6,078 bases of DNA from Alphaproteobacteria bacterium. GTDB lineage: Bacteria; Pseudomonadota; Alphaproteobacteria; Rhodobacterales; Rhodobacteraceae. This document shows, in pieces, positions 4,693 through 6,078 of this stretch. How positions within the stretch are numbered: the stretch's first letter is position 1; every line of letters begins with the position of its first letter. The notes under the pieces are model-generated. The model saw only the letters and a list, made by a program, of their open reading frames with translations, was not told the DNA's origin and made no database searches. Location: assembly GCA_030424705.1 (NCBI GenBank), contig JAUHWJ010000135.1, forward strand, positions 1 to 6,078, in the 5' to 3' direction. Position numbers and translations under genes: made by a program.

Positions 4693-6078
4693 ATGCCGCA
4701 GCCTTTGCTGACGGTTGAGGGACTGACCATCGCGTTCGGCGCGGGCCGCTCCGCCGTGCGCGTGGTCGATGACGTCTCCTTCGCCGTGCGGCGGGGGGAG
4801 ACGCTGGCGCTCGTCGGCGAATCGGGCTCGGGCAAGACGCTGACGGGCAAGGCCCTGCTCGGCATCCTGCCGAAAGGCGCGGCGATCACCGCCGGCCGGG
4901 CGATCCTCGCCGATGACGGCCGGGAGACGGACCTTCTCGCGCTCGACCCCGCCGCGCTCCGCAAGGTGCGGGGCAAGCGCGTCTCGATGATCTTCCAGGA
5001 GCCGATGAGCTCCCTCTCCTCGCTCCACACGATCGGAAACCAGGTGGGGGAGGCCGTGCGCCTCCATACCGATCTTCGCGGCGCGGCGGTCAAGGCGCGC
5101 TGCCTCGAAACTTTCGCCGCCGTCGGCTTCCCGGACCCGGAGCGCGCCTTCGGCGCTTATCCGTTCGAGCTTTCGGGCGGGCTCCGCCAGCGCGCGATGA
5201 TCGCGATGGCGATGGTCTGCCGCCCCGCGCTGATGATCGCGGACGAGCCGACGACCGCACTCGACGTGACGACGCAGGCGACGGTGCTCGACCTCATCAA
5301 GACGCTCCAGCGCGAAACCGGCATGTCCGTCGTGATGGTCACGCATGATCTCGGCGTCGTCGCCAACATGGCGGACAGCGTCGTCGTTCTCCGCAAGGGC
5401 AAGGTTGTGGAGAGCGGCCCGGCCCGCGCCGTGCTGAAGACGCCCGGCCACGGCTACACCAAGAAGCTGATCAACGCCGCGCCGGAGATCCCCGAGAATC
5501 TGGAGCCGCGCTGCGCCCCTTCGGAGGATTTCATCCTCCGCGCCCGCCACCTTTCGAAGACTTATCCCGGAAAGGCGCAGGGCCTCGGCCGCGTCTCCCC
5601 GCCGGTGAAGGCGGTGCAGGACGTGCGGATCGACCTCCGGCGGGGGGAGACGCTGGCCATCGTCGGCGAATCCGGCTCCGGCAAGTCCACCGTCGCCAAG
5701 CTCATGCTTCAGGCGGAGCGGCCGGACCCCGGCGCCTCCGTCCTGTTCCGCGGCGCGGACGGCGTGGAGGTGGACGTGGCGGCGCTCAGGGGGGACGAAC
5801 TCCGCCATTTCCGCCGCAAGGTGCAGATCGTCTTTCAGGACCCGTTCTCCTCCCTCTCCCCCCGCATGTGCGTGCGGGACATCCTGACGGAGCCGCTCCG
5901 CGTCCACGGCGTCGGCACGGGGCGGGAGCAGCGGGAGCGGGCGGCGGACCTGATGGAGCGCGTCGGCCTTTCCGCCGACCATCTCCAGCGCTTTCCGCAC
6001 GCCTTTTCCGGCGGGCAGCGGCAGCGCATCTCCATCGCCCGCGCCCTCGCCCTCGGGCCGGAGCTGATCGTCTGCGAC
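4693..6078 (+). CDS. Peptide/nickel-type ABC importer ATPase, fused DppD-DppF domains (3' end missing)
   Basis: The first 462 codons of a protein that continues past the right edge. It would energise import of a peptide-like or other small solute by a Dpp/Opp-type transporter at the inner membrane. Two ATPase domains lie in one chain. Domain 1 has Walker A GESGSGKT (42-49), Q-loop Gln102, signature LSGGLRQR (160-167), Walker B LMIADE (180-185) and switch His218. It is followed by the oligopeptide-transporter C-terminal segment (about 235-275, with the HGYTKKL motif). Domain 2 starts near 280 and has Walker A GESGSGKS (325-332), Gln382 and signature FSGGQRQR (438-445). It is cut at Walker B LIVCD, just before the expected glutamate. 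A full-length fusion of this type is usually about 530-620 residues. The ATG has GGGGGGAAG 6 bases upstream. No permease or binding-protein gene is in the window, so the substrate is unknown. They would be expected to the right. Confidence 0.93.
   Translation, partial: MPQPLLTVEGLTIAFGAGRSAVRVVDDVSFAVRRGETLALVGESGSGKTLTGKALLGILPKGAAITAGRAILADDGRETDLLALDPAALRKVRGKRVSMIFQEPMSSLSSLHTIGNQVGEAVRLHTDLRGAAVKARCLETFAAVGFPDPERAFGAYPFELSGGLRQRAMIAMAMVCRPALMIADEPTTALDVTTQATVLDLIKTLQRETGMSVVMVTHDLGVVANMADSVVVLRKGKVVESGPARAVLKTPGHGYTKKLINAAPEIPENLEPRCAPSEDFILRARHLSKTYPGKAQGLGRVSPPVKAVQDVRIDLRRGETLAIVGESGSGKSTVAKLMLQAERPDPGASVLFRGADGVEVDVAALRGDELRHFRRKVQIVFQDPFSSLSPRMCVRDILTEPLRVHGVGTGREQRERAADLMERVGLSADHLQRFPHAFSGGQRQRISIARALALGPELIVCD
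4789..4836 (+). repeat. Intragenic repeat, copy 1 (Walker A of ABC domain 1)
   Basis: This 48-base stretch encodes [16 protein letters not shown] and matches 5638-5685 in the same gene at 44 of 48 positions. It is the P-loop region of the first ATPase domain. Confidence 0.8.
5638..5685 (+). repeat. Intragenic repeat, copy 2 (Walker A of ABC domain 2)
   Basis: The second copy of the 48-base P-loop repeat, encoding [16 protein letters not shown]. Its four differences from copy 1 comprise two adjacent bases giving the Ala-Leu to Ala-Ile change and two silent changes in the glycine-serine loop codons. Confidence 0.8.

Noticed and set aside
4546..6000. Minus-strand open frame of 484 codons opposite the ABC ATPase gene
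   Set aside because: The plus-strand frame contains two full sets of ABC ATPase motifs. The antisense product is Arg/His/Asp/Ala-rich with no domain pattern and no ribosome-binding site that stands out.
1..6078. CRISPR array, tRNA/rRNA, insertion-sequence ends or phage genes
   Set aside because: No regularly spaced repeats, no tRNA-like cloverleaf, and no transposase or integrase motifs were seen on either strand.

Overview
The window is a GC-rich (by eye about 65-72 %) bacterial chromosomal segment with strongly GC-biased third codon positions and tight gene packing. The protein styles (Mrp/ApbC with a proline-rich linker, BetA-like GMC oxidoreductase, Dpp-type ABC ATPase) fit an alphaproteobacterium, most likely of the Rhodobacterales. 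That placement is inferred from the look of the proteins, not from a search.

Layout. On the minus strand, in transcription order from right to left, are: mrp/apbC (4514-3369), an iron-sulfur cluster carrier ATPase; a 66-residue single-pass membrane protein of unknown function (3242-3042); an enolase-superfamily enzyme of the mandelate racemase type (2963-1800); a GMC-family FAD oxidoreductase (1795-170); and the first 55 codons of a likely alpha/beta-hydrolase (166-1, cut by the window edge). The last three are spaced by 4 and 3 bases and almost certainly form one transcript. mrp and the small gene are separated from each other and from this trio by 126 and 78 bases. On the plus strand, divergent from mrp, is an ATP-binding protein of a peptide/nickel-type ABC importer (4693 to the right edge). 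It is a fusion of DppD-like and DppF-like ATPase domains, and the window ends at its second Walker B motif.

How they may work together. The enolase-superfamily enzyme, oxidoreductase and hydrolase look like a small catabolic cassette acting on a hydroxy acid, alcohol or ester substrate. A Dpp/Opp-type importer lies on the other side of mrp and could supply a substrate, but that link rests on proximity only. mrp and the small membrane protein look like neighbours with a separate, housekeeping role.

Non-coding content. The gap between mrp and the small gene is a local AT-rich island with a perfect 8-bp inverted repeat (3314-3339), followed nearer the small gene by a 6-bp hairpin (3263-3277). 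The gap between mrp and the ABC gene holds a 13-bp inverted repeat with a 2-base bulge (4634-4678), ending 14 bases before the ABC start codon. I saw no RNA gene, CRISPR array, insertion sequence or phage signature. Apart from these structures and the unassigned dehydratase-type cassette, the region looks ordinary.
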